NCBI RefSeq assembly: GCF_000224145.3
Contig: NW_004190493.2
Span: 68,470-132,469 of the forward strand
Direction of reading: 5' to 3'
DNA length: 64,000 bases
DNA from: Ciona intestinalis
Taxonomy: Eukaryota; Chordata; Ascidiacea; Phlebobranchia; Cionidae
Shown piece after piece: positions 34,145 to 45,989 of this stretch. Under the pieces are notes generated by a model. That model ran no database searches. It was not told the origin of the DNA and saw only the letters and a program-made list of their open reading frames with translations. Position numbers and translations under genes: made by a program. Numbering within the stretch: position 1 is the first letter of the stretch; each line of letters starts with the position of its first letter.

Positions 34145-37100
34145 TTAACCCTTCGTCTGATCAGATACAATCTTTTTATCTAACTCAACTCTCTCCGCTT
34201 CGAGGCGCAACTGTTCCACTGCATGACGTAACAAACGAAGCTCTTCTGAGCAGCGATTTTCTGGCGATGGTTCAACTTTCTCAGCTGAAGGTTTACTGGA
34301 AACCTGCTTTGAAACCTTCAATTGCTGTTTCAATGGAAATGTAACCTTTTGACCTAAATGCAGAAACACTAGGTTGTCACAACTATCAAACTGTAACAAC
34401 TTTTTAGGTCCATATAGTTCACGTCAAATATGTCATACAGTTCACCTGTAGTTGTCTGCTTTAGTTCCTCAGATCGGGTAAACCGATCCATCATTGCTTC
34501 AATAACTTTAATTTTTTCAATTATATTGCTGGCTTTTTTAAAATCCATAAGCAGTTCCTAAAACGGGAAAAGAGTTGAGATAAAAGCATCCAAAAGGTGG
34601 CGGTATAGGACAACATTGTACTATTCTGTGTGTGTTAAGTATTGTTACCACACACTAAGGCAGTATATATTTATGACCAACTTTACATTGAATAAGATTC
34701 GTTATGGTTTGTGTAAGCAGAGAAGATCGCTTAATTAATGTATCTGAACCAGGAGTGTGCATATATAGGTAAAGTTCACCTGTTGAGATTTCATGGCTAG
34801 TAACTGTAGATGCTGGCTGGAATCTTGGTTGGGGGGTTCTTTGTATTGTATATGATGATTCATGTCATAACACGAGAGAAGAAACATGCTCTCTTTGTGT
34901 GAATCAACCTGCCGGACACTCCAAGGAATCTAATGTATATATGTACAGGTAAATGTTGGTGTGATGATAATATAAATGTTTCACAAACATAATAACCGGC
35001 AACCAGCACACGACTGACTGTGTGGCGCAAGGCATATTTTGGTTTCCTTTGTATAGTAACACACCAACGCTCTTTAATTACGATAGTGAACTGTACTGGT
35101 CTTTTTAAATGCGGTATAGTGCGAAGATCGTAATTCATATACAAGAAAAAATACGGAATGTAGCAAAAACGGCAATCATTAAGACCAACTTATAAGGTTA
35201 AAACAAATACACAACAATAAATAGCCAAATACCTTGATATCGAGATGTACGAAATCCACGCTTCCTCGGCTGTTGCCAGGTAATCTTCCATTATGCCCAC
35301 ACCCTGTACCTAACATTTCACATTCATTACCATGCTCAACGACTGCTAGTGTGTGATTCAAGCTGGATAATAAAGTAGGTATAAGTTTGAAACGTTATTT
35401 TAAGATTGTAGTTCATTAAAAAAATGTATGACGAGCGAAACGTAATCGTATTTTTTGTTATATATAGTAGAGTGGGGTAGGACGGGACACCTTTGGCACA
35501 TAATATCCAATTATCCTAATCGTCTTTTAAACAATTAACAACGCGGTCTATTGGAGTCGCGTGGATACGGTTTTATAATCCCTAGATGCTCTCCATTGAC
35601 TACCAAATGGGACGAGAAAATGGAATAAAAATGTGTCCCATCCCCCCCCACTCTACCATACGTGGGTTTCATTTGTTTTTACAATACGGTCGGTAGTTAG
35701 CATTTCCACTACATTAAATTACTGTAGTAACCAAACCAGGTGTATAATTCTACATGAGATTCATCTCTTCAAACACACATTGCGTGCNNNNNNNNNNNNN
35801 NNNNNNNNNNNNNNNNNNNNNNNNNNNNNNNNNNNNNGTTTCCCTTTGTATAGTAACACACCCAAGGGCGTAGCCAGCCTAAAATTTTGGTGGGGCCCAA
35901 ATGTTTTACGGTTGTATTTTGGGTTTGAAAAACCACCTAATTACAACGCAAAACATGGGAATGCGTACTGTGAATGGCATTTATTTTTCACAATTACGCC
36001 GCATGAAAACACAACGATCTACAACTACATTTAAAACTCGGTTCGTTGCCTACCACCAGCCATTTTTGTCACAAAATTTGAGATTTGTTTTTCTTAGCTA
36101 GCAGGTAGACTGTTTATTACGAAATAGTATGGATTCACACGTGAATTCATCCATCATAATAGCGATTGTTTGACCTGGCAACTAATTACGACATAATAGC
36201 AATTCACACGGCGATTATTTGCGTCTCAATAGGGATTGACACCTCATCATTTAGCACGTGTAAGAAATTTAAAAACAGGCTTAAATGTTTTCTTTCTTTT
36301 TCTTTTAATTTGAAAAAAGATCCGGAACCGGATCGAGATCCCCCATTTGAACATCACTGTTTAGCACGTTTAACACTTTAATTTTATTTTTTCACCAATA
36401 ACATTACTGTAAAACTCAAAATTTGGGGGGGGCCATGGCCCCTCAGGCCCCCCCTTGGCGACGCCCATGAACACACCAACGCTCTTTAATTACGGTAGTG
36501 AACTGTAATGGTCTTTTTAAATATGGTAGTGCGAAGATCGTAATTCATATAAGAGAGAAAATACGGGATATAGCAAAAACGGCAATCATTAAGACCAACT
36601 TATAGGGTTAAAACATACACAACAATAAATAGCCAAATACCTTGATATCGAGATGTACGAAATCCACGCTTCCTCGGCTGTTGCCGGGTAATCTCCCATT
36701 ATGGCCACACCCTGTACCTAACATTTCACATTCATTACCATGCTCAACGACTGCTAGTGTGTGATTTAAGCTGGATAATAAAAGTAGGTATAAGTTTGAA
36801 ACGTTATTTAGAGATTGTTGTTCATTAAAAAAATGTATGATGAGCCAAACGTAGTCGTATTTTTTTATAATATATAGTGAGAGTGGGGTAAGACGGAACA
36901 CCTTTAGCACACAATATCCAATTATCCGTCTTTTAAACAATTAATAACGCGGTCTATTGGAGTCGTGAGGATACGGTTTTATAATTCCTAAATGCTCTTT
37001 GTTTACTACCAAATGGGTCGAGAAAATAGAAAGAATAAGTGCCCCGTCTTTTCCCACGCATTTCATTTTTTATAATACGGTCGGTAGTTTGCATTTCCAC

Positions 37101-40100
37101 TATACATTAAATTCCAGGTGTATAATTCTACCTGAGAATTATCTCTTTAAACACACATTGCGTGCATTACATTCGGCATGCATATACCTGCAGAACAGTA
37201 ATCGCAAGGTCTTTCCATAAAGAACTTGTACAGGTGTGCTGCGATCGATTCGATCTCCAGTTCCCAGCTGACCTTTCCTGTTGTTGCCGACCATGAAAGC
37301 TCTGTTGTATTCATCGATGAAACCAAGATGTCGATCTCCTATTGAACATGACATGACCTGCGAAAGGGAGGGGGACATGAGACATGTTTAATTTAAAACT
37401 AGATGCAACAGCCACGCCTTTAACTGACGCGCTCTTTCCTACATCTTTATCCATATATAGGGTGTTTTAACGACTGTCGTTTTGCTATGTGCTTGCATTA
37501 CCTTTGCCACGTGACGAATCACTTGCGGAATTCCGACACGAAACGGAGCTTCGTGACCAAATATATCCAAGAACTCAGAACGTCTTTGCACGAGCAGATG
37601 CAGCTTTCCGCTTTCTGCAAACACAATTTACCAACGTGTGCCAATGTATCTTTATTTTCTATAGTGTGAGGTGGAACAGAATAAATGTTAAATGCACAAT
37701 TTATATCAACTTATTCCACGTAACATCGGTTTATATAAAAGAATCTTGCAAAAAATAAGATGGCGGCGGTTTAATAACTCGTCACGCACAGCTTTTTCAG
37801 GTAAACTACTTGGCAACAGTCGCTTTTTTAAATCAAAAGTACTTTCATACTGCTTAATATGAACAACCTGTTAGGAATCCAACAACACCAACACTGGTCA
37901 TGACATTTTGAACTTTTTCTCCCAAAGTTTTGCTCGCAGATTTGAGAGTTACCTGCATGCCTTCCGATCCGAGGTTTAAAAGTGAGGATTCAAACAAATG
38001 AAGAGAGTAAACCTGAAATATATATCCGACACATGGTACACACATTAAAATAATGTATTATTTAAAAAGGCATTCAGTATAGGCTTTTGCTATTTTATAC
38101 ATTTATAGAACAGCCGGGTGGAGAGGTGTTTTCAGAGTGTACACAATATACAAAAACAATATATAGTAGGGTGGGGAAAGATGGGACACCTTTAGCACAT
38201 AATATTTAAACATCCTGATCGTGTTTTACACAATTAACAACGGTCTATGGGAGTCGTTAGGATACGGCTTTATAATTTTTTGAATTTTCTTTGTTTACTA
38301 CCAAATGCGACAAGAAAATAAAAAGGTGCCCCATTTTCCCCCACCCTGCTATACACTGCATAAATATTGTAGGATGGGGAAGACGACATACATTTAGCAC
38401 ATAATATCCAAGTATCCTCATTGTGTTTTAAATAATTAACAACGGTCTTATAAAAGAATCGTGGGGATTCGGTTTTATAACTCTGTAAATGTTTTTGTTA
38501 CCAAATGCTTGAACGAGAAAGTATAATGAAAATGTGACCTATCTTCCCCCTTATGTTCTATTTGGTTAAGCAGTAACTACAATATAAACAATAAGATATT
38601 TACAATGGTGGTCATATAAATCGTACTTGACATATAAACAAAAATAAATATAAGTAGACAGGACAGTCAGTAATTAAAAGGGTTTAAACTTTAAGCGAAA
38701 TGCTAACGTAAAGTCAATCTGTACCTTTCCAGCATCAGTGAGAATGTAAAGCGTCTTTTGTTGTGACGTCACTGAAGTGAGTTTCATCGAAACGAACCTC
38801 ATCTCGGGGTCAAACGTCATATTGAAAACACGCCGACATGTGCGTTCGTCGAAAACGTCGATTTTATCACCGGCGATCGGATTATCTCCAACAGAACTGC
38901 AATCATATGTTATGGACATTTGTTAGTGAATATGGCTTATGATATGCTTGTGTGGAAGGTTTTTTAGCAAATCAATCAGCATGTTGGTGTATTATTTTAA
39001 TAGTATTTACCAAAAGATATATCATTGGTTCAATGTCACACAGCATGATATTTGAGCGAATAACACAAACCCTTCTCGTATTCTGCGTTATGCTGCTGCT
39101 TACAATAAATAAAATCCGAAAACTCGACTTAAACAAAATATATTTGTTTGTTTATTAGGTAATTACCCTGAAGGGGAGCTCCTTGTATTCGGTTGACTCC
39201 TTCGTGATTTCATTCGATCACTTTGCGTCAAAACGTAAACATAACGGCGTAAGTTGTTGTCGTACCGTGGGTCAGTAGTAACCTTATTATCAAAACAGGG
39301 ATTTCATTTACTAAAAAATGTTACAGCATGTGGTAGAAACTCCTACTTACGTCGACGACATTCTGGGCGAACTCGATATGCCAATCAGCACGTCGATATA
39401 CAAATTCGTTGGTTATTGGTTCCCTTTCCCATCTGCTCCTACGAAGCAAACAGCTAAACTGTGGTGACCGGGAAACTGCTAATCTTATATAGTTAATAGT
39501 CAAAAACAGCACTTCTAAAAGGATTAATAATTTGAACAACGCAAATTAACTGCATAGTTAACATCAATTACGACAGTTCGTTTACAATAAAAAAGAACAT
39601 ATACTGTACTTAAAATCTTAAATAATACCGAAAACATTAACTTTCGCTTAGCAGATAAATGTTGCATGTTAAACAGTTAACAAAAAACGCGACTGACCGA
39701 TAAACATGTAGACAGCTCGCCAAGTCCAAAGCAAAGACGTGGTCTCTACTACAACACAACTTTTTGTATCCGTAACAAGATTTGTTGTCGGTAATACTAC
39801 ACTGAGTTCGACGTTTGGTACCACTACTTCCCAATAGTTGGTATCTGATGCCTTTTGTATCTGAAAATTAAAAAAAACACTCGTCACTTCAACACACAGC
39901 AACGTGTGCTCATTTTGTTTGATTAAATGCTTAAAAACAACACTTTATGGTCTAAAAATATATTTTGCACTATCAATATTAACGATGCAATATTGATAAA
40001 CATTAGCCGTGCACCTGCCGACAGAAAATGTCAGCGATCAAACGCAATGATATAGGCCTACTAGTGGTCTTGCATCTTACAATGAACTGCGTACTCCCTC

Positions 40101-41229
40101 TTCCACTTTTCAATGCTTGCGGCGAATAATTCCGAACCAGGTGACCGTGTTCGCCATCCAGGATAATGGTTCCGGGTAAGAAGCATCCACAAGTGATTCT
40201 GATCTATAACTGAATGAAACCTTGTACACGTTGAGGCCAACCTTCCGATGTCTCTCGGCTTTAAGTGCAAAATAATGTGTCCCAACTGCAACAACGAATT
40301 TACTTTTACTTTTCTTTCTAGCGCAAAAACTTTATTCTGTGCGGGAAGAGGGGCCTATACTATAGTGTCTCATACTTCCTAACGGTATTTTTAACAATAA
40401 ACAACGCACGTTTATCCTACCCCAACCAATACTGTATATAGCCTATATTTTTCTACACAAAGAGAAATATATTTTCCGAGAACAGTTGCTGGATAAAAAT
40501 CGTATCCAATGTCAATGTATGGATGCATGTGAGTGTGACTTATATATATACTATATATTTATATATATATAATATATATTTGCGTGATTGGGAAACGACA
40601 ATCGCGTTTCTAGTTATCATGTTTGTAACTTAGTCGGTGCTTTTTGATTGATATGGCTGATAATTTGAAGAATCCAATAGTGACCAGGACTGGGTTGGAG
40701 CAATTACAACTAAGGCTCACAATGGGAGCAGCATCGAGAATCGAATTCGATATCTTTGGGTCACGATCGATGCAAGCGCTTCAACAAATAAGTAACGGAA
40801 CCGGATATATGTATTGGGGATATAAAAATGGCAATAATTACATTTATACAACGCGAAACACTCACGATTTCATTTGGTAATTGCAATATCAGCGAACCGA
40901 GATTAAAATCAGCATTTTCCGATTTTCGTGCGGCAAGTGTAGAAGGACGGAGCTTTTTGGGGTCGATTTTGATTTGCTTTGTCCGGGAGAATGTTCCAGA
41001 ATCTGCAGTCGATGTCTGCTGTTGAAATTGAAAACGGTTTTAAAGATATATAAGACAGTCGAAAATGTTTTTTCTTACCACAGCATCATCGGGAATGGGT
41101 CTCCATTTTCTTTTGCGAATCGGAATTCGCTGCTCCCAATTCTCCGCCTAAAAATGCACGCTGTAACTATGGTAATAATACACAAAAAGTAGCGCTAAGA
41201 GGGACAGTCGTACTCACCCCTTCGTCCAT
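34145..41229 (-). CDS. FBXO24: FBXO24-like F-box protein with RCC1-type repeats, 12 exons
   Basis: Exons: 41229-41218, 41147-41079, 40285-40081, 39860-39698, 38896-38725, 38012-37868, 37614-37502, 37357-37188, 36770-36641 (or the copy 35362-35233), 34929-34780, 34557-34446, 34353-34145; 1650 nt, 549 residues (human FBXO24 about 580). The start exon encodes only MDEG. The F-box spans residues ~21-62 (PIPDDAVLGHIILHL ... LASTCTRFHSVIDQNHLW) across exons 2 and 3. RCC1-type segments follow: YNRAFMVGNNRKGQLGTGD, then SLNHTLAVVEHGNECEMLGT. The C-terminus is helical and charged (EELRLLRHAVEQLRLEAE). Known role: SCF substrate receptor; FBXO24 is linked to sperm development in mammals. The exon 4 donor (CG|gtcagt) is the weakest call. 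Exon 9 occurs twice around an assembly gap. Confidence 0.85.
35233..35362 (-). CDS. FBXO24: Second copy of FBXO24-like exon 9
   Basis: 130 nt, with the same 43 residues (LNHTLAVVEHGNECEM ... VHLDIK) and the same splice sites as 36641-36770. The exon enters in phase 2 and leaves in phase 0, so using both copies in one transcript would shift the frame. Only one can be used, which favours an allelic copy rather than a functional duplicated exon. Confidence 0.85.
35461..35663. mobile_element. MITE, copy E
   Basis: Full-length copy in the FBXO24-like intron: left TATAGTAGAGTGGGGTAGGA then CGGGACACC, right GTGTCCCATCCCCCCCCACT then CTACCATA. It is allelic to copy F at 36867-37067. Confidence 0.9.
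35788..35837. other. Assembly gap (N-run)
   Basis: 50 undetermined bases between the two copies of the FBXO24-like intron/exon 9 block. Confidence 1.
35863..36469. mobile_element. Non-autonomous hAT-type element, 607 bp, with 8 bp target duplication
   Basis: The element begins CAAGGGCGTAGCCAGCC and its other end reads CATGGGCGTCGCCAAGG on the opposite strand. This is an imperfect terminal inverted repeat of the CA-x-GGGCGT-x-GCCA type common in hAT elements. It is flanked by AACACACC at 35855-35862 and 36470-36477. The corresponding site in the other block (35058-35065) has a single AACACACC, so the empty allele is present in the same window. A G-run and C-run lie just inside the right end. 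Internal ORFs (up to ~70 codons) do not look like a transposase. Confidence 0.92.
36867..37067. mobile_element. MITE, copy F
   Basis: Left TATAGTGAGAGTGGGGTAAG then ACGGAACACC, right GTGCCCCGTCTTTTCCCACG. It is the same insertion as copy E, in the second block. Confidence 0.88.
38160..38353. mobile_element. MITE, copy G
   Basis: Full-length: TATAGTAGGGTGGGGAAAGA at the left, CCCCATTTTCCCCCACCCTG then CTATA at the right. It lies in an intron of the FBXO24-like gene. Confidence 0.92.
38367..38566. mobile_element. MITE, copy H
   Basis: Starts ATTGTAGGATGGGGAAGACG and ends GTGACCTATCTTCCCCCTTA. The interior matches copy G (AGCACATAATATCCAAGTAT, AACAACGGTCT). It stands in direct orientation only about 14 bp from copy G, with more decay. 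Confidence 0.85.
40515..40585. repeat. AT dinucleotide-rich stretch
   Basis: Alternating TA/AT sequence (TATATATATACTATATATTT and similar) in intron 2 of the FBXO24-like gene. Confidence 0.7.
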
Positions 41230-42859
41230 TTGAACGCAACTGTGGTCCTATTTTGTTCGGTGTGTTGATGAACGTGGTAACATTTTTGGGAAATTTTACT
41301 TCAGGAAATATTGGGTATGACGTCATAATTTGCAGGATTGTGCAAATATGTAAATTGTTGTCACGGAAAATGTTAGCAAAGTTCGATTTTTTACTTTTGG
41401 TTTTATGCAAGCATATAGATACCTTATATGATGCAAGTTATGAAAACAGGTCACCCTAATAGTTTAAACGCCCTATATGCAACATTTGATTTATAAGTAA
41501 GGAATCTCGATTATATAAATTCATTCATTTAATTAGAATGAATTGCCGCACAGAGCAAGTACATAAATTAAATTCACTAAGCTTCTCGATGCGAGTAGTT
41601 TATTTAAAGATTATAATTCGACATACTGTCGTTATTGGTTACCATATCGGCGACCTTGGAACATTTTAAAACGGCTAATGCTATAACTTGGTGAATAATA
41701 GATAACATCAGTTGAGAATAAAACACATTATTAAGTTCACACTAAACTCCCTGAGGGTAATAGGATTATTATATTACATACCACCAAGCTGTTCCAACAC
41801 GAGGATAAAAAAGTAATGATAATGAAAAACTGCCTTGGGTACACGACCAGGAACATACAAGTATATTTTATTATGCATTGAAACTGCAGTTAAAAAGTTG
41901 AAGAATGGTTGACATAAGAGAACAAAAAGAAGCATTCCATATTATTGGCGACATAACACACCTAATACTGGGCACATAAAACATAAAGGTAGTCGTAAGA
42001 ACACCAAGCACCTTAATGGCAAAAGAAAAAGGCTTGAGCAGCCTTATATTAACAACACACTTGACAGTTAACATAATATTAATGCATGGGAAGTAATTGT
42101 ATGGATTTGTTGTTGGTAAGTTATGTAAAAACCAAACCCACATTAAAACATTGGTTTTACCCCCCTCCCCCACTATGATAGTAGGATTAACCAGACAATC
42201 CATGGGAATGACAGCGGTGATCTAAATTTTTAAGTCATTGTACTCAGGTGTACTGACATTGCAAACTATATAAACATGTAAAAATCAAAATTGAGCTATT
42301 ACTTAGCTTGATAAGACTAACGCAATCCATTTAAGCGCTTTGGGTAAAAAAAATTAGGTTATATTTACTACCACAGTAAACATTGGAAAAACATTTAGGA
42401 TTTAAAAAACATCGACACTTAATGTAAAAATAAAAGCAGCAAGTACCAGTATAGCAGTGATACAATTAAAAGCATAATGATGCAATTATCATATCAAGCT
42501 AATTTGTTATTTATATTACACACAACAACATAGATAGTTCTACATGGAATGATTTGGTTCACAGAATTAAAATATTACCGACACGGTTCATCATCAAATG
42601 ATTTATTTTCCACAGAAATCTCTAAATCTGCCCACTTTAACACATCACAACCTATGTTAAAAAATATGATGGATTTTTGTGCACATAGATAAGTATATTT
42701 GCCTGAATGCCATTTAAGTCCTTTATGCGACTGGTGCCGCTACACCGCATCACACTCAGATCGAGACGTGTAAATGTTTTTTTAAAAAATCCATTTTTTT
42801 TATCTTTATGTGCTTACGAGTTACCACACTTCTTAACTTTGTGCATGATTTTGGATATG

Positions 42860-43025
42860 GCCTACATTTTGTACAACCCATTGGTAACCACTGGGTTGGA
42901 GCAATGTCCATTAAGTGTCTTGACACATACGCCGATCAGTGTTAGTATCCCTGTCGGGCATCAAACTGGTGAAACTTTGGTTTTCAATGCAGAAGCCTAA
43001 ACCACTGAGCCACGGCGCCCGACAG
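42860..43025 (-). repeat. tRNA-derived SINE
   Basis: Read on the minus strand from 43025, a tRNA-like head (GGGCGCCGTGGCTCAGTGG, an A-box) is followed about 45 bases later by AGTTTGATGCCCGAC (B-box-like). A tail then contains GACACTTAATGGACATTGCT and CCAACCCAGTGGTTACCAAT. It does not fold as an intact tRNA gene: the stems are imperfect. Confidence 0.75.
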
Positions 43026-43089
43026 CATAAACCATTACAATATTGCCTACTTAAAATCAATTTCAGAAAAAAGCTTTTAAAGAGTTTTA

Positions 43090-43272
<183 letters not shown>

Positions 43273-43742
43273 TTATGTTTATTGGTTAAAAATATAAATA
43301 ACTAACATAGAATATTTTCAAATATACAGCCACATTTTAGACTTGTTATAAAATATACAAAAGACATTACTATAGCTTGTTTTAAAAACTATAAATTGTT
43401 TTACTGATTTACCGATATTCTTTAGTATTTAACACAGGGCGTGATTTACAGTAGCATGTAAAATAAAATGAGAACTTTCTAGATCATTACCAGGAAGTGC
43501 ATGCCATATCTTTTATCTTACAGCTGCACATGTCAGTTGTATAATGCTTTCCAACCAAATCAACTGCCCTGCAATACATAAGTATTTTAACCTTTAAGAT
43601 GGTGATACTAATATAGAATAAAAACACACAGAGAAATTCTTCGCCATTGTTAAACTAAAACCATAGAAATTGAATAGCCTATGCTTAATTTTGTTACAAT
43701 TTCATTAAAAAAAGGTTGCTTTCTGTCGAGGAAAGTTGTTAA

Positions 43743-43996
43743 CCAGTCTGCAGAGTATGGCAGTTCTTCACGAGATCTCGCGCGTGCAAGACAGTTATTT
43801 TCCGCATGCGCGCGTGCTATCATTAAAAATCTGCGTGCAGAGCATGTACATTTTCAAGCCACGTTAAGAAATCTTACTTAATGTAATACGTATTTTTTTC
43901 TTTGTTAGATTAATTGGCGTGCGTGGGGCAAATTGTGGCGTGTATCACCAAAAGTCTAAAAAATCGGGCGTGCACCTGCCATATTCTGCAGTCTGG
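43743..43996. mobile_element. hAT-like MITE, 254 bp, with 8 bp target duplication
   Basis: The left end CCAGTCTGCAGAGTATGGCA and the right end, which reads CCAGACTGCAGAATATGGCA on the other strand, form a ~21 bp terminal inverted repeat. GTTGTTAA flanks both sides (43735-43742 and 43997-44004), an 8 bp duplication as made by hAT transposases. The interior is rich in GCGTGC words and does not code. Confidence 0.88.
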
Positions 43997-44145
43997 GTTG
44001 TTAACCTACCCAGTTAATAAAATATTCGTTGACCTATTTTAAATACTTTTAACAATACTGTATTTTGCATGCTTTTTAAAAGACAAGGTTCAATAGAAAC
44101 ATAAATAACATTGTTTACTTCTTTATAAACAACATTGCTGCCATT

Positions 44146-44457
<312 letters not shown>

Positions 44458-45989
44458 ATTGCAACCGAAGACGATTTTGCTTATAATAATCTCCTAATCT
44501 TGTGACTCGTGTTCTGCGTCTTCTTTAATTACTTTAATTAAACACTAAAATGACCGTTAAAAAGAAACAGTACGTATTTTGTAATCTTCAGTGATTCATT
44601 CAGTTTAATGAAACACACTTGTGTCTACTGTTTGGTCTGGTATAACCAGAGCAGGCTTATAACTACACTCGTATGTTTACAACACAAAATTTACCAAAAA
44701 TGCTGACTGGGGATTTCCCTGCTTACTTGCACTTTTTCTGCAGTATGTAATGTAGCTTACTAGCTTGATCATATGACATGTCATATGGTATCTCGGTTCA
44801 GCGCTGGTATGTAAACAAGTTTACCCGGAAAATAAAGAAAAGACAAGGAACTGTTTTAGGAGCGCATCAATCGTATCTGTGCTTTTCAGTTGTCATTTAA
44901 GTTTGATTTGGATTAGCTGTCCCCACTGTTTATTGAATTATAAAATTTGAAAAGTATACCGAATATATTATAAATTATACTAACATGTTTATATACGGAC
45001 TCTAAAAGAAGAAAATCGCCATTAGCATCCCAGATGTACGAGATCTGTTATTTATGCACCAGTTTTCCTTCATTAATATTAAAACAAGAGAGCACAGCTC
45101 TAGTTAATGAGGACGTATTAACCGAAGTTGTACGTCATAACGTAGAATTTAAGGTAAAATATAGCATCATTTTTTATAAAAAGATAAATATGAAAACAGA
45201 AATGTACAAAATATATCGCATCCAACGACTGTTATTTTTAGTCGGATCCAGAGTTTTAGATTTCTCATTAAATAAGTTATCGGTGGGAACCAGTTTTCTA
45301 GTGGAACCAGATTTCTGCGACACCGGTTCATGGCTACCGATCATCGGCAAAGTAGATACTATTTCTAATCTAATTTTTTTTTTAAATCTGCCAACTGAAG
45401 TACGTGACTTTTTGTTTTAAATGTAAATCTTTAATTGGCTGAAACCGGCCGGCGTTCTGTGATTACAAACAAATATAATGTACCTGAACAAATCCAACCT
45501 CAAAACGTATCAGCAATTAACAGGCTTAAAATAAATGAGCATTGGTCGTACATATATCTGTATTTTTGCAATGGAGCGATGCACCATGTCAATATTCATA
45601 TTTTAAGTTACAATTAAAAACCCAAACAATGTTGGCAAAGTAATAAACCAGGTGTGACTGAAATGTTAGATATTGCACAAAACTATTTTTGTGAATGTTA
45701 TTTGACTACACATCAATATTCAATATGCTTGCAAGTTGTGTTGAATCCTACACAATAAGGCATGGTAATGTAGATAATGTATGTACAAAATACCAGCTAG
45801 TTTCCCAACTATACCAAACTCTTATAAGAATACGGGCGCAACAATATTAAAGATTAGAAACGCTACAAATTTAACTGCTAATTCTGAACACCGGTAAACA
45901 AGTTTCACTTAAATGAAAATTCTGCAGCAAAACTTAAGCGCTTCTATACGAGATAAATAAGTCAATGATATGAAGATCTAGAGATCTGG

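Larger units (their letters stand above)
35040..35787. repeat. Duplicated block, first copy (FBXO24-like introns 8-9)
   Basis: Matches 35838-37165 after removal of the 607 bp insertion there. Both contain exon 9, a MITE copy and the sequence up to ACACATTGCGTGC. Divergence is several percent, higher than in the other two block pairs. Confidence 0.88.
35838..37165. repeat. Duplicated block, second copy
   Basis: Counterpart of 35040-35787. It carries the extra hAT-type element at 35863-36469. It continues into exon 8 of the FBXO24-like gene, which the first copy does not reach. Confidence 0.88.

Noticed and set aside
35901-36381. ORFs inside the 607 bp hAT-type element
   Set aside because: Short and without transposase motifs; the element appears non-autonomous.
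40330-40440. Additional MITE copy
   Set aside because: Only scattered words (GCGGGAAGAGGGG, AACAATAAACAACG, TCCTACCCCAACC) recall the family; too decayed to define ends.
40653-40880. Plus-strand ORF of 75 codons in an FBXO24-like intron
   Set aside because: It has an ATG, but part (ACTGGGTTGGAGCAAT) resembles the tail of the local SINE, and there is no motif or conservation evidence.
45034-45420. Plus-strand ORF starting MYEICYLC, reminiscent of a ZAD zinc finger
   Set aside because: Only one CxxC pair is present, no second half was found, and the rest is AT-driven low-quality sequence.
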